This document shows positions 8,989 to 17,706 of a stretch of 64,000 nucleotides of DNA, piece by piece; the stretch's first letter is position 1, and each line of letters starts with the position of its first letter. The notes below the pieces were generated by a model. The model worked only from the letters and a program-made list of their open reading frames with translations. It did no database searches and was not told the DNA's origin. The stretch covers positions 124,001-188,000 of the forward strand of contig JAJPIL010000014.1 in the NCBI GenBank assembly GCA_021324755.1, in the 5' to 3' direction. This stretch comes from Pseudomonadota bacterium. GTDB taxonomy: Bacteria; Desulfobacterota; Binatia; Binatales; Binataceae. The position numbers and the translations under genes were made by a program.

Positions 8989-9837
8989 TTAAGCTTGCAT
9001 CTCGGCTCTTTCCAAACCATCGGTCGTCTGCCGCAGTCTGCGGTGCTGCAAGCAGGGGAAAGTACGTCGGACGTGTTCGAGGTAGTCCAGGTCCAATTCG
9101 GCAATCGCAACACCCTCATTGTCTCCCATTCTTGCCAGCACTCTGCCCCACGGGTCAACTATCATCGAATTACCATAGTCCAGAAAGCCATGAACGTTGC
9201 GGCCGAATTGAGCAGGCGCGACAACGAAAACCTGGTTCTCGATCGCTCGCGCGCGTACCAGTACTTCCCAGTGCGCTTCGCCGGTGGTGAAAGTAAAGGC
9301 GCTGGGTACGGTTATGATCGTCGCCCCGAGAGTGGCGAGCAACCGATAGAGCTCAGGAAAGCGTATATCGTAGCATATCGTTAAGCCGATACCGCCGAAG
9401 GGCACGGAAGCAACGACCGCTCGCTCCCCGCTCTTTTTGGTGTCAGATTCCCTTAGCCTTACGCCGTCGGGCAAGTCGACATCGAAAAGATGAATTTTGC
9501 GGTATACGGCCAGTTGCTTCCCATCCGGCCCAAACAAGACTGACGTGTTGTAATTTTTGCTCTCTCCGATAATTCTCTCTGCGATCGACCCCGCGAGCAG
9601 GTAGATATTGAGACTCTTGGCCAAAGACGCCATCAATGTCAGCGTCGGCCCCTCGAGGTCTTCGGCCTGGGCTACCTCCTCCGAGCGCTTGCCGCGCCAA
9701 TTGAACATCTCGGGTAGCGCGACCAATTGAGCACCACGTGCTGCGGCTTCCCGCACCAGCTGCTCCGCGCGCCTTAGATTGGCACTCTTGTCGCTGCTCG
9801 CGCTCGTTTGTACCGCCGCTGCGATTACTTTTGCCAT
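8989..9837 (-). CDS. Nitrilase-superfamily carbon-nitrogen hydrolase
   Basis: Hydrolyses a C-N bond through a Glu-Lys-Cys triad: Glu in LPEMFNWRG (near residue 43), Lys in YRKIHLFDVD (near 112), and Cys in ICYDIRFPELYR (near 153). The 282-residue size and the KIHLFDVD and CYDIRFPE patterns fit the Nit1/Nit2 branch, which acts on deaminated glutathione or omega-amides, so a metabolite-repair amidase is likeliest. AGGAGGGCAG precedes ATG 9837. The next gene on this strand, CoA-transferase 7594-8772, starts 216 bases beyond its stop. Confidence 0.92.
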   Translation of the reverse strand: MAKVIAAAVQTSASSDKSANLRRAEQLVREAAARGAQLVALPEMFNWRGKRSEEVAQAEDLEGPTLTLMASLAKSLNIYLLAGSIAERIIGESKNYNTSVLFGPDGKQLAVYRKIHLFDVDLPDGVRLRESDTKKSGERAVVASVPFGGIGLTICYDIRFPELYRLLATLGATIITVPSAFTFTTGEAHWEVLVRARAIENQVFVVAPAQFGRNVHGFLDYGNSMIVDPWGRVLARMGDNEGVAIAELDLDYLEHVRRTFPCLQHRRLRQTTDGLERAEMQA

Positions 9838-10019
9838 CTGCCCTCCTGTTCGAAGCTAGTGTCGTAGCCGCGCCCGTGGGCTTGATCGTTTGCGGTTGAT
9901 TATGCGCCCTACAGTTTAAGTTCTATCGGTTTTTTGCAGCTTTTCTTTACGACAGAGAAGTCGAGTCATTCGGGTTGAAAATTTACGGGTCTCGAGCCAA
10001 CGCGTGCTTTTTCTCTCGG

Positions 10020-10346
10020 TCAATAGCGTGGAACACTCGGATCGACACATTTGGACCATGCGTCAATCCCTCCGCTCAAATTCAAGACCCGTTCAAACCC
10101 TAGATGGGCTAGGTAGGCTGCAACTTGAGCGCTGCGAAGCCCGTGATGACATACGACCACGGTCTCGAGCTCTGGATCGAGTTCGCAGACGCGCGAAGGT
10201 ATGTCCTCCATCGGAATATTAATCGCCCCATCGAACGGCGCAAGTTTAACCTCCCCTGGTTCGCGCACGTCGACAATCACGATTCGCTCGCCGCGATCAA
10301 GCCGCTCCTTGAGTGCTTTAGCGGTAATCTCGCCTAAAATGCCCAT
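10020..10346 (-). CDS. Single-domain rhodanese sulfurtransferase-like protein
   Basis: A 108-residue rhodanese domain. Typical elements are IVDVREPGEVKLAPFDGAINIPM near residues 23-46 (core DVREPGE and GAINIPM) and the active-site loop CHHGLRS near residue 67, where the Cys would carry the persulfide. Cytosolic, with no signal peptide. Likely a sulfur carrier in thiolation or sulfide handling; the partner is unknown. Start ATG 10346 lacks a clear ribosome binding site. Confidence 0.9.
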   Translation of the reverse strand: MGILGEITAKALKERLDRGERIVIVDVREPGEVKLAPFDGAINIPMEDIPSRVCELDPELETVVVCHHGLRSAQVAAYLAHLGFERVLNLSGGIDAWSKCVDPSVPRY

Positions 10347-10667
10347 CGTTCAAAACTATACCACGCAAATAGGCGGGCAGAAAATTCCGGTTTTCGCCCG
10401 CCGACCGTACTTGCCCGACGATTATCTATACAGCAAGGCTTGCAGACGCCGAATCGTCCTCTGATGCCGTCCTAGCAAAGCAGCGGTTGCCTGAGCCGTC
10501 TGCCTCTTAGCCAGCCTTTGGAGCTTATGATTTGCCTACCCATTTCAGATCGGCCTCTATCTGCCCCTAAGCTGCGTCAGCGCTAGGATTCGGCGCAGGA
10601 TTCTTCGAGGATTTCAAACTAAAGCCTAGGGCATGTTTCAGATTCCGCCTAAGGTAAGTTTCGAACT
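10347..10667. other. Divergent gap between rhodanese gene and exported-protein gene
   Basis: Holds a strong inverted repeat at 10372-10402 and probably the promoters of both divergent genes. No convincing ORF or RNA gene is seen in the rest. Confidence 0.4.
10372..10402. repeat. Stem-loop with 7-bp arms
   Basis: GGCGGGC and GCCCGCC pair at the ends, and an inner AAAA/TTTT pair closes on a TTCCGG loop. It lies about 26 bases upstream of the rhodanese start and has no T-run, so it fits an operator or 5'-leader structure better than a terminator. Confidence 0.45.
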
Positions 10668-12167
10668 TTGGCCGTCAAGCTCGAGCACAGGATGAAAACA
10701 GCAGGCAGTAAGTCTAAAAGTTGGAATGGAAATCGCTTTTGGCTGATAGATCTTCGAGGCCTTTACCTTTGCGGTATACTGCCTTTAAGGAGTGCTCCAT
10801 TCTGGGTTTGGCTATTGGATCAGGTTGTGCGACGCTCGCCACTTGATTTGCTGGAGTTTAAATGGCCGTCGTTGACCCTGAAGCGACCGGCCATCAGAAG
10901 AGCTCTGGCGCTTGTTTTCTTATGGCTGTTTCAGCCGGCGCTCGCTTCTTCCAGTCCGCGCTCCTGGCAGCCGCTTGTTGTCAAAGGAGACTTGATGAAA
11001 CCCATTCTGGGGGTTCAGCTAAAAAAGCTCGAGCTGCTTGCGGTTGTTGGCACTACTGTTCGTCCGATACCGTTCCAGGTTGACGAGCGCTTGGCCGACG
11101 GAAGTTTCGCCTTACCATACGGGCCGCAGCCCGTTGCCGACGACAGCCCCGGTGTGTTGGACGCGGACGACGAGCTCGCGATGATGATTTCCGATCTAGG
11201 CGATTGCGACGTCGACGCTCGTCTTTTACCCAACCGAGCGCTTGAAATAAGAGCGATCGATCCATTAGGTGGACGCGACCGATGCGCGTATCTTGCGGTT
11301 GTGGAGCGGCCCATACTGAGCAGCGCAGACTATGTTGACTACGACCCGCAGCGAACGCGGATCGAGAGCGACCATTATCGAATCGGATTTACGCAAGAGT
11401 TTCCCCACGACTTTGCTTTGCAGAGCCATAAGGGCGAGAATCGACCAAGTCTGACCGACGAGTTTATGGTGCGCGTTAGCGCGCGCATCTTTAATTACTT
11501 TGAATTTAAAATGACCGAGCATCACGACAGAGCCCGTCTGCTTGCCTACGGCGATGGGCCGATTCGGGTGATCCGCCGAGTCGCCCATTGGGTTCCGCTC
11601 ATGTTCGGTCTTCGCTCACCCTATGTGATTGTGCAAGAGATATTTTACCGCGACTACAACGAAGGCCCATTTCAAGTTCGTTTTCCCTGGGTACCGCGGT
11701 TCGTGTTCGGCGATATAAAGGTCATGCTCGGTCTGGATTTCGTCGACGCAAGCGACTACTGGCTGCTTTGGTCTGGTATGACCGGCCCGCCGGTGCGGAT
11801 CGGCGACGTCGGCTCATTACGTGACTTGGAGCGTAGCGGGCACCTGCCGGAGATAAACTGGGTCGCGATCCGTGGAGAGCATCGTATCGTTCTGCAGACG
11901 TTCAAGCCCACGCCCGACCTTATGCACTTGCGGCAAAGGCTGTACTTGCAAGCTGGCGCCAATTTGGCGGACAAGGCCGAAGCGAGCGCGCAGAAGTCCG
12001 TTCATACCGCAGTCGGAGCGACGCTTACTGGATGGGAGGAGCTTTCCAGCGGATGGCATTACTTCAACGTCGTGGTTATCAACGTTCCGGATTCTTACTC
12101 GCCGCAAACTATAGTCGCCGAGTTGCTCCAAGAGCCCATAATTAAGCTAAGAATTGTCAGCCAGTAG
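10668..12167 (+). CDS. Unrecognised exported protein
   Basis: Up to 499 residues. A hydrophobic segment ending in a signal-peptidase-like site (LVFLWLFQPALASS) lies about 75-90 residues in, so translation more likely begins near TTG 10872, which is in frame with a GGAG about 15 bases upstream; TTG 10668 and ATG 10692 are the other options. The mature part is rich in Asp, Arg and aromatic residues and looks like a beta-sheet-rich globular protein (IRVIRRVAHWVPLMFG, QVRFPWVPRFVFGD). No catalytic motif or known domain is recognised. It stands alone between a rhodanese gene and sppA. Coding is likely; function is unknown. Confidence 0.75.
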   Translation: MAVKLEHRMKTAGSKSKSWNGNRFWLIDLRGLYLCGILPLRSAPFWVWLLDQVVRRSPLDLLEFKWPSLTLKRPAIRRALALVFLWLFQPALASSSPRSWQPLVVKGDLMKPILGVQLKKLELLAVVGTTVRPIPFQVDERLADGSFALPYGPQPVADDSPGVLDADDELAMMISDLGDCDVDARLLPNRALEIRAIDPLGGRDRCAYLAVVERPILSSADYVDYDPQRTRIESDHYRIGFTQEFPHDFALQSHKGENRPSLTDEFMVRVSARIFNYFEFKMTEHHDRARLLAYGDGPIRVIRRVAHWVPLMFGLRSPYVIVQEIFYRDYNEGPFQVRFPWVPRFVFGDIKVMLGLDFVDASDYWLLWSGMTGPPVRIGDVGSLRDLERSGHLPEINWVAIRGEHRIVLQTFKPTPDLMHLRQRLYLQAGANLADKAEASAQKSVHTAVGATLTGWEELSSGWHYFNVVVINVPDSYSPQTIVAELLQEPIIKLRIVSQ

Positions 12168-12512
12168 CAGCTCGCAACAGCACGTCCGCGAAGCTTTTCA
12201 TGCCGGGTGCGGCGTAAAGCCGACCAATTTAGCGCCCCGGATGTGACGTTCTGAACCTGGTCGCACAAACAAGCAGCGCATGGCGCTGCGAGGTAGGTTG
12301 TTCAACCGGGCGCAGAACGTGTAGAAGTGAACCGAGACAGGCAGAAGTCGGGCAGTAGCAGTGTAGACCGAGGTTTTGGTTTCTTAAAAAGTCAAGCGAT
12401 CGAAGGCTTCAAGAGCGTAACCCGCCGTAGTAGCGGTGCTTCGTAGCCTCGGTTCTTGAACGTTTTTGAGCACATAACACCGAAAAAGCTTTCGAGTGAC
12501 GAGCGGAAAGTT
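12168..12512. other. Gap before sppA with a short perfect hairpin
   Basis: About 345 bases without a convincing gene. A perfect 7-bp inverted repeat, GCAGCGC-ATG-GCGCTGC, sits at 12273-12289. The sppA frame is open through the last part (TTG 12456), but the better start is ATG 12513. Confidence 0.4.
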
Positions 12513-14300
12513 ATGATTAGGCGACTGTTTCGATGGCTGATTCGCACGGTCGTGACGGTGGCGATATTAATCGTTGCCGCGGCAGCGATCGATTTTTACT
12601 CTCATCAGATTCGTCGCGGCTCGTTCCTGTTGGTGAAGATAGATGGTCCTGTCCTGGAGCGAGCGAGTGTCGGATTGCTGTCCAGGGTGACGGGCCGCAC
12701 CGAAACGCCGCTAAACGTGATGCGCAAGGCTTTGAGTGATGCAGCTAAGGATTCTCGAATTGCCGGCGTAGCGGTCGAGGTGCTCAATCCCGATTTGGCC
12801 TTTGCCAAGGCGCAAGAGATAGCCTCGATGATGCGCGAGGTCAGTAAGTCGGGCAAACCGGTACTGGCTTACCTGGAGACCGCGGGCGAATTTGCCCCGG
12901 GAAATCTCGAGTACTTGATTGCGAGCTCCGCGGACAGTGTTTCGCTGATGCCTCAAGGGGAGATCAATTTGGTGGGGCTGCAAATCCGCGAGATATTCGC
13001 CCGTGGAACGCTTGACTGGCTGGGAATTAATCCGCAGTTCGAGGCGATCGGTCAGTACAAAAGCGCCCCCAACGTCTTCACCGAAAAAGGTTTTACGCCG
13101 GCGCAACGCGAGGAAGACACGGCGCTTGTGGAAAGCCTTTTCAATCAGCTTGTGGACGCGGTTGCAACCTACCGCCATCTGAGCGCCGATAGCGTGCGGG
13201 CACTAATCGATAGAGCTCCTTTGGATGCCAAGACGGCATTGTCGAGCAAGCTGGTCGATCGGTTGGAGTACGAGGACCAATTTCTCGATCGTATCCGCCA
13301 CTACAATGGCAAAAAGCGCAAGTTGGTGAATTATATCGACTACGCGCGCCCGTCGCTTTTGCCTACGCTAAAGCCAGTTGACCGGATCGCCGTGATTTAC
13401 GGCAGTGGGGAAATCGACCGGGTAGGCGGCGGTGTCGACCCATTGGGTCAGGTGGGCGGCACGTTAGATACACGCACGATGAGCGAAGCTTTTCGCCAGG
13501 TGCGCAAGGACGACACGATCAAAGCGGTAATCTTTCGTATCAACTCCCCGGGTGGTTCGGTTATAGCCTCGGAACTTATTCGCCGAGAGGTGGAAATTAC
13601 GGCGCGCAAAAAGCCGATCGTGGTGACGATGTCCAGCCTCGGCGCTTCGGGGGCTTACTGGGTCGCCACGGCGGCGAATAAGATTTTCGCTGAGCCCGCG
13701 ACGATTACAGGCTCCATCGGCGTGCTTGCCGGGAAATTCAACATCGCGCCCGCGGCGGCCAAAGTTGGCGTTAACAGCGAGGCTATCAGCCGCGGCAAGA
13801 ACATCACACTGTTCGACGAGTTTACCGACTTCAGCGCCGAACAGCAGCAGATGCTGCGGGGAGTGTTGCTTCAAAATATCTACGATGAGTTCGTGACGCG
13901 AGTGGCCGAAAGCCGCAAGCTTCCGGTCGAACAGGTCCAACAAATCGCTCAGGGGCGCGTGTGGACGGGCGAGCAGGCCTTTAAGCTCAAGCTCGTGGAT
14001 TCCTTGGGTGGTTTTGACGCCGCGTTACGAGAGGCCAAGGCCGAAGCGAAAATCCCCGCTGACCACGAGGTCGAGCTGGTGGAGTTGCCTGCTCAGCCGG
14101 GATTTGTAAGCCAGCTTTTCGGCACCGCCGAGGCACGAGCACTGCTCGACCAATACGTCTTTGGCAAGCTGGCTAGACTGGCACCGATGCTGCGGATGCA
14201 GCTTATCACGCCTGCGCTGGCTGGGTTACTTTACTCTCACGCGGCTTTGGACGCAGGGGCACACCACGACGGCTGCGCTTCATCGGCGATGACCTACTAG
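12513..14300 (+). CDS. sppA: Signal peptide peptidase SppA, long type
   Basis: Membrane-anchored serine protease that cleaves leftover signal peptides at the outer face of the inner membrane. ATG 12513, with GAGCGGAAAG upstream, gives 595 residues with an N-terminal anchor (VVTVAILIVAAAAIDFY). It has the two tandem S49 domains of the 67-kDa class: the general-base Lys in IGQYKSAPNVF in the first half and the nucleophile Ser in SSLGASGAYWVATAA in the second, the same split Lys-Ser dyad as E. coli SppA. A longer TTG start at 12456 is possible. The C-terminal 60 residues are ordinary and end close to the convergent CoA-transferase. Confidence 0.93.
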   Translation: MIRRLFRWLIRTVVTVAILIVAAAAIDFYSHQIRRGSFLLVKIDGPVLERASVGLLSRVTGRTETPLNVMRKALSDAAKDSRIAGVAVEVLNPDLAFAKAQEIASMMREVSKSGKPVLAYLETAGEFAPGNLEYLIASSADSVSLMPQGEINLVGLQIREIFARGTLDWLGINPQFEAIGQYKSAPNVFTEKGFTPAQREEDTALVESLFNQLVDAVATYRHLSADSVRALIDRAPLDAKTALSSKLVDRLEYEDQFLDRIRHYNGKKRKLVNYIDYARPSLLPTLKPVDRIAVIYGSGEIDRVGGGVDPLGQVGGTLDTRTMSEAFRQVRKDDTIKAVIFRINSPGGSVIASELIRREVEITARKKPIVVTMSSLGASGAYWVATAANKIFAEPATITGSIGVLAGKFNIAPAAAKVGVNSEAISRGKNITLFDEFTDFSAEQQQMLRGVLLQNIYDEFVTRVAESRKLPVEQVQQIAQGRVWTGEQAFKLKLVDSLGGFDAALREAKAEAKIPADHEVELVELPAQPGFVSQLFGTAEARALLDQYVFGKLARLAPMLRMQLITPALAGLLYSHAALDAGAHHDGCASSAMTY

Positions 14301-14356
14301 ATAACCATTTCCAGGAATTCGAGGATAGCCGACTAAGTCGCTGCGCAGCTAAACCC

Positions 14357-15613
14357 TTATGCACCAGCAGCGCGCGAGCGGGTGGCGTCTTCTTCGGCGT
14401 AGCGGACAAGCACTCCTTGCGCGTATAGCTCTTCTATTTCGCGGTTTGACAGTCCTAGAAATTGGCGCAGTACGCGTTCGTTGTCTTCTCCCAACCGCGA
14501 GGCCCTTAGCTCGTCGCCTAGCCGTTGATCCCACGCGGAGAAGCGCACCGGCATGCCGGGCAGATCGAATTCGCCGAGGTCGGGATCTTTCGCGCGCCGG
14601 ACAGTATTGCGCTGGCGCAGATGTGGATGCGCCATGGCTTCAGCCAACGTCAGGACGGGAGCGCAGGGGACGCGTTCCTTGTCCAAAGCGGCAATAGCGC
14701 TTTCGCGGTCTGGAAATCCACCGAGCCAAGTCTCGATAATTTCGCGCAAGGCAGAAGCATTTCTCATCCTGGAGCGATGGTCTTTGAAGCGTTCGTCATT
14801 CGCCAGCTCTGGCATCCCCATCGCGCGCACCAGCTGGGGCCACTGATGGTCGAGCGCGGTGATGAAGATATAGCCGCCGTTAGCCTTGAAGATGCCGTTC
14901 GGGCTCGACAGCGGATGGAGCGGACCATTGCGCGAGATCGAGCCGAACCGCTCGGGCCTCAACGAAACCAGGGGAACCATCATGTCGTGCATGTGAAAGT
15001 ACGTGTCCAGGATCGACGCGTCGATGTATTGGCCTTCGCCAGTGCGCTCTCGATGGACCAGCGCAAAGCCGATAGCCATCGCTGCAGCCACGCCTGTGGA
15101 CACGTCGCCGATCGCCATCGGAGTCATCGCCGGATTTCCATTTGGCTCGCCGATCTGGTCGGTCACTCCCGCGTAAGCCTGTCCCATATAGTCGTAGCCG
15201 GGTTTGGTCGAAAGCGGCCCCGTCTGACCGGCCATCGACACGGAGCACATCACGAGCTTTGGATTGATCTTGCTTAAAGCCTGATAGTCAAGCCCAAGTT
15301 TCTTCATCACGCCGGGCGCATAATTTTCGACCACGACGTCAATCTTCGGAATCATCGCCCGCAGTAGCTCCTGAGCTCGCTCTTTTTTGAGGTCTAGGGC
15401 GAGGCTCAACTTGCCGTGATTGTGCTGGAAGTAGTAGGTGCTCTGACCTCCACGTCGCAGTCCCATCGCCCGTGTCCGGTCGCCGTGGGGCGCGGGTTCA
15501 ACTTTAATCACGGTTGCTCCCATTTCGGACAAGATCCGCGTACAGGTGGGTCCCGCCACGAAATGCGTGAAGTCCAGCACCGTGTAGCCTTCCAACATTC
15601 TCGGTTTATTCAT
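14357..15613 (-). CDS. CaiB/BaiF family III CoA-transferase (second of two)
   Basis: 418 residues. Family landmarks: YTVLDFTHFVAGPTCTR at the N-terminus, GATVIKVEPAPHGDRTR, NHGKLSLALDLK, VENYAPGVMKKLG, and an Asp within GQYIDASILDTYF near residue 200 that may be the acyl-anhydride-forming Asp. A ribosome binding site GGGGAAAGAG precedes ATG 15613. Its close resemblance in plan to 7594-8772 suggests two substrates handled in parallel. Substrate not predictable; formyl-, succinyl- or aromatic-acid CoA transfer are all possible. Confidence 0.92.
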   Translation of the reverse strand: MNKPRMLEGYTVLDFTHFVAGPTCTRILSEMGATVIKVEPAPHGDRTRAMGLRRGGQSTYYFQHNHGKLSLALDLKKERAQELLRAMIPKIDVVVENYAPGVMKKLGLDYQALSKINPKLVMCSVSMAGQTGPLSTKPGYDYMGQAYAGVTDQIGEPNGNPAMTPMAIGDVSTGVAAAMAIGFALVHRERTGEGQYIDASILDTYFHMHDMMVPLVSLRPERFGSISRNGPLHPLSSPNGIFKANGGYIFITALDHQWPQLVRAMGMPELANDERFKDHRSRMRNASALREIIETWLGGFPDRESAIAALDKERVPCAPVLTLAEAMAHPHLRQRNTVRRAKDPDLGEFDLPGMPVRFSAWDQRLGDELRASRLGEDNERVLRQFLGLSNREIEELYAQGVLVRYAEEDATRSRAAGA

Positions 15614-15726
15614 CGCTCTTTCCCCTTCAAAACCAGTCTTGTGTAACGGCCCAAGTCACGCGAGCCGGCACGTTTATTGAAGCAATTTACCGGCTGTTTG
15701 CATGGCAAGCGTACGGCTGCAAATTG

Positions 15727-16242
15727 CTAACCCTTGCTCGCTTGCTTGGAGCTGCACTCTTGGCAGATGCCATAAAGTTCCATCTTATGGCGCACAAGCT
15801 CAACGCCTAATTCCTCGGCGATCTCGCGCTGGAGGCATTCGAGCTGGGGGTTCTGAAATTCGATAATCTTGCCACAGCGCTCGCAGATGAAGTGGTCGTG
15901 ATGGCCCTCGCCGATAATCTCGTAACGGGCCTGACTTTCGTCAAAATGGCGCTCAGAGACAAGCTCGCACTCCTTTAAGAGTTTGAGCGTGCGGTATATC
16001 GTAGCGTATCCAACGTGAGGATTTGAGCGTTTTACCTCTTCGTAAAGCTCTTCTGCGCTCACGTGTCTGGCGAGCCGGTAAAACGCCTTGGCGATCTCGT
16101 CGCGTTGGGTTGTCGACTTAAGCGCCCTCTCCTTGAGACGGGCGTGAAAGATCTCGATCCATTCCTCGGCAGAAGGTCGCCTTCCGGATGAGTCGGCCGA
16201 CCTTTTCAGCACGATCGTGGCGCCCCGCCGACTTGTCGCCAC
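15727..16242 (-). CDS. fur: Fur family metalloregulator
   Basis: DNA-binding repressor that senses a metal, most likely ferrous iron. The 171 residues carry a basic N-terminal extension of about 30, a winged helix (TTQRDEIAKAFYRL, then HVGYATIYRTLKLL), and a dimerisation domain with the metal region GHHDHFICERCGKIIEF plus a C-terminal CQEC pair, forming the structural zinc site. GTG 16242 has AGGAG at the end of the preceding small gene, from which it is separated by one base, so the two are translationally coupled. Confidence 0.9.
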   Translation of the reverse strand: MATSRRGATIVLKRSADSSGRRPSAEEWIEIFHARLKERALKSTTQRDEIAKAFYRLARHVSAEELYEEVKRSNPHVGYATIYRTLKLLKECELVSERHFDESQARYEIIGEGHHDHFICERCGKIIEFQNPQLECLQREIAEELGVELVRHKMELYGICQECSSKQASKG

Positions 16243-16243
16243 G

Positions 16244-16546
16244 TTAGTCTCTCCTAATGCTGTCGACTAAAGAGAGGTGCGCACGCGATGACGAAAGGTC
16301 GATTTGACCGAGCGAGCGCTCTTTTAGCACCTCGGCGATAAGCTCCAATTGCTCGCGCGGATGTTGGTCGCGGTCAAGGATAATATAGGTTTGGTCTTTT
16401 AGACGGCAAGCACCGCTGCGCGCTCGATAACCAACTTCGCGCAGTAACTTCTCGCGCCGCACGGTTATCCCGCAGCGTCGAGCAGTCTCAATCAGTTCCT
16501 CCAAAAGTCGTGTAGCAGACCCTTTGCCAGCACTACTAGTGCCCAT
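16244..16546 (-). CDS. Small conserved protein coupled to fur
   Basis: 100 residues, charged, predicted soluble alpha/beta, with the core GITVRREKLLREVGYRAR, GACRLKDQTYIILDRD, then a helix (REQLELIAEVLKE). Its stop is one base from the Fur start and it holds the Fur ribosome binding site, so the pair form an operon. From memory, short proteins of this pattern are found in deltaproteobacterial-type genomes, but I know of no assigned function. The two Cys are not in a metal-binding spacing. Confidence 0.7.
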   Translation of the reverse strand: MGTSSAGKGSATRLLEELIETARRCGITVRREKLLREVGYRARSGACRLKDQTYIILDRDQHPREQLELIAEVLKERSLGQIDLSSSRAHLSLVDSIRRD

Positions 16547-17148
16547 CGGTTTGCACAGCGCCGAAAAGATTCGCTGGAAGTTTTAGCCCAAAACTACCTG
16601 TTACTAAAGTCTACCCTAACGATTAGCTCAAGATTAGCTCGATCTGCCACCGCTCGATTGCCTTCGTTGCGGCTCCGAAAAATCTTTCCGCGGCTTTTTA
16701 ACCGGATAACGGCTTGGTATCAGTAGCCTACGCCGGTCATTTCTAAACCGCTATTTGAGCATAGCGCATCGAAGCGTAAACTTGAATTGACCAAACCGCG
16801 TTAGGCTTTATTTAAGCCCAGTAGCCGGACACGGCCTTGTCAACGTGATCGCCAGCGCGAGCATTTGTCACAGAATGAATTCTTAAAACGGCTTGCCCTC
16901 GCTTCGCCGTCTTGTGTTGAGCTAGTAGCGGGCGACCTTCGGCGGTTTTCTGTTGCCCCTTTCCAAGTTAGGCTCGTCAGCGGGTTCAGCCGACACTTCA
17001 AATGAACAGCTTTTAGGGACTGCCCGATTTCGACCCGTTACCGTGCAAAGCCTATATACAGGCGTAGAGTAAGTCCTTCTTGCTGTAAGGGTCATGCGCG
17101 AGCAGTTTAGACGAGCTCCGCTTAATACGTTACTTTAAAGCTACCACG
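16547..17148. other. Divergent gap, no gene seen
   Basis: About 600 bases between the fur operon (-) and ruvX (+). It is rich in short TTTA/TAAA tracts and lower in GC than the genes. I looked for tRNA, SRP RNA, RNase P and tmRNA landmarks and found none. Promoters for both sides presumably lie here. Confidence 0.4.
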
Positions 17149-17571
17149 ATGGTGGTTCTTGGTTTAGACGTTGGTCGACGTCGAATCGGTGTCGCCGTCA
17201 CGGATGCTTCGATGTTCGGTGCCTATCCGCTTGGGTCGATCGAGCGGCGCTCGGAAAAAGAGGACTTCCGCGCGCTCAAGGCGCTCGTCGAGCAACACGG
17301 CGCTAAGCTTATCGTGGCAGGCCTTCCGCTTAATTTAGACGGCAGTGTTGGGCCGGCAGCACGATACGCCCAGCGCTTTGCAGCGCGCCTTGAGGCCGCG
17401 CTGAAAATTCCGGTTGAGTTGTTCGACGAACGACTTACGACTTTCGAGGCAAGGTCACGACTGGCCGAGCTGGCCGAGCTCAGCGGAAGGCGTCGCGCTG
17501 TGCGGCGCTCTCGCTTAGACACGCTAGCTGCGGTGGTGATTCTCGAGAGCTGGCTTGCAGCTAGAAAGTAG
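17149..17571 (+). CDS. ruvX: YqgF/RuvX-type putative Holliday junction resolvase
   Basis: RNase H-fold nuclease linked in other bacteria to 16S rRNA 5'-end maturation and once proposed as a Holliday junction resolvase. 140 residues, normal length. Start VVLGLDVGRRRIGVAVTD contains the first catalytic Asp; PLNLDGSVGPAA, FDERLTTFEA (Glu) and the C-terminal RLDTLAAVVILESWL (Asp) complete the family pattern. Followed by mltG on the same strand after 135 bases; ruvX-mltG proximity is common. Confidence 0.93.
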   Translation: MVVLGLDVGRRRIGVAVTDASMFGAYPLGSIERRSEKEDFRALKALVEQHGAKLIVAGLPLNLDGSVGPAARYAQRFAARLEAALKIPVELFDERLTTFEARSRLAELAELSGRRRAVRRSRLDTLAAVVILESWLAARK

Positions 17572-17706
17572 ATGAACTTTCGGCCCCGTCGGAAATCGGT
17601 GCACAGGCGTGAGTTTGTCTCGCTCCGCACCCGCATATCGGGCTCGGCAGTAACGGGCGCATCGCTTACTATAATCTGACTGTTTTTGCTTAATTGAGTT
17701 TGCCCG

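Noticed and set aside
16547-17148. Possible structured RNA in the long gap
   Set aside because: No SRP, RNase P, tmRNA or tRNA landmarks found; nothing to support a call.
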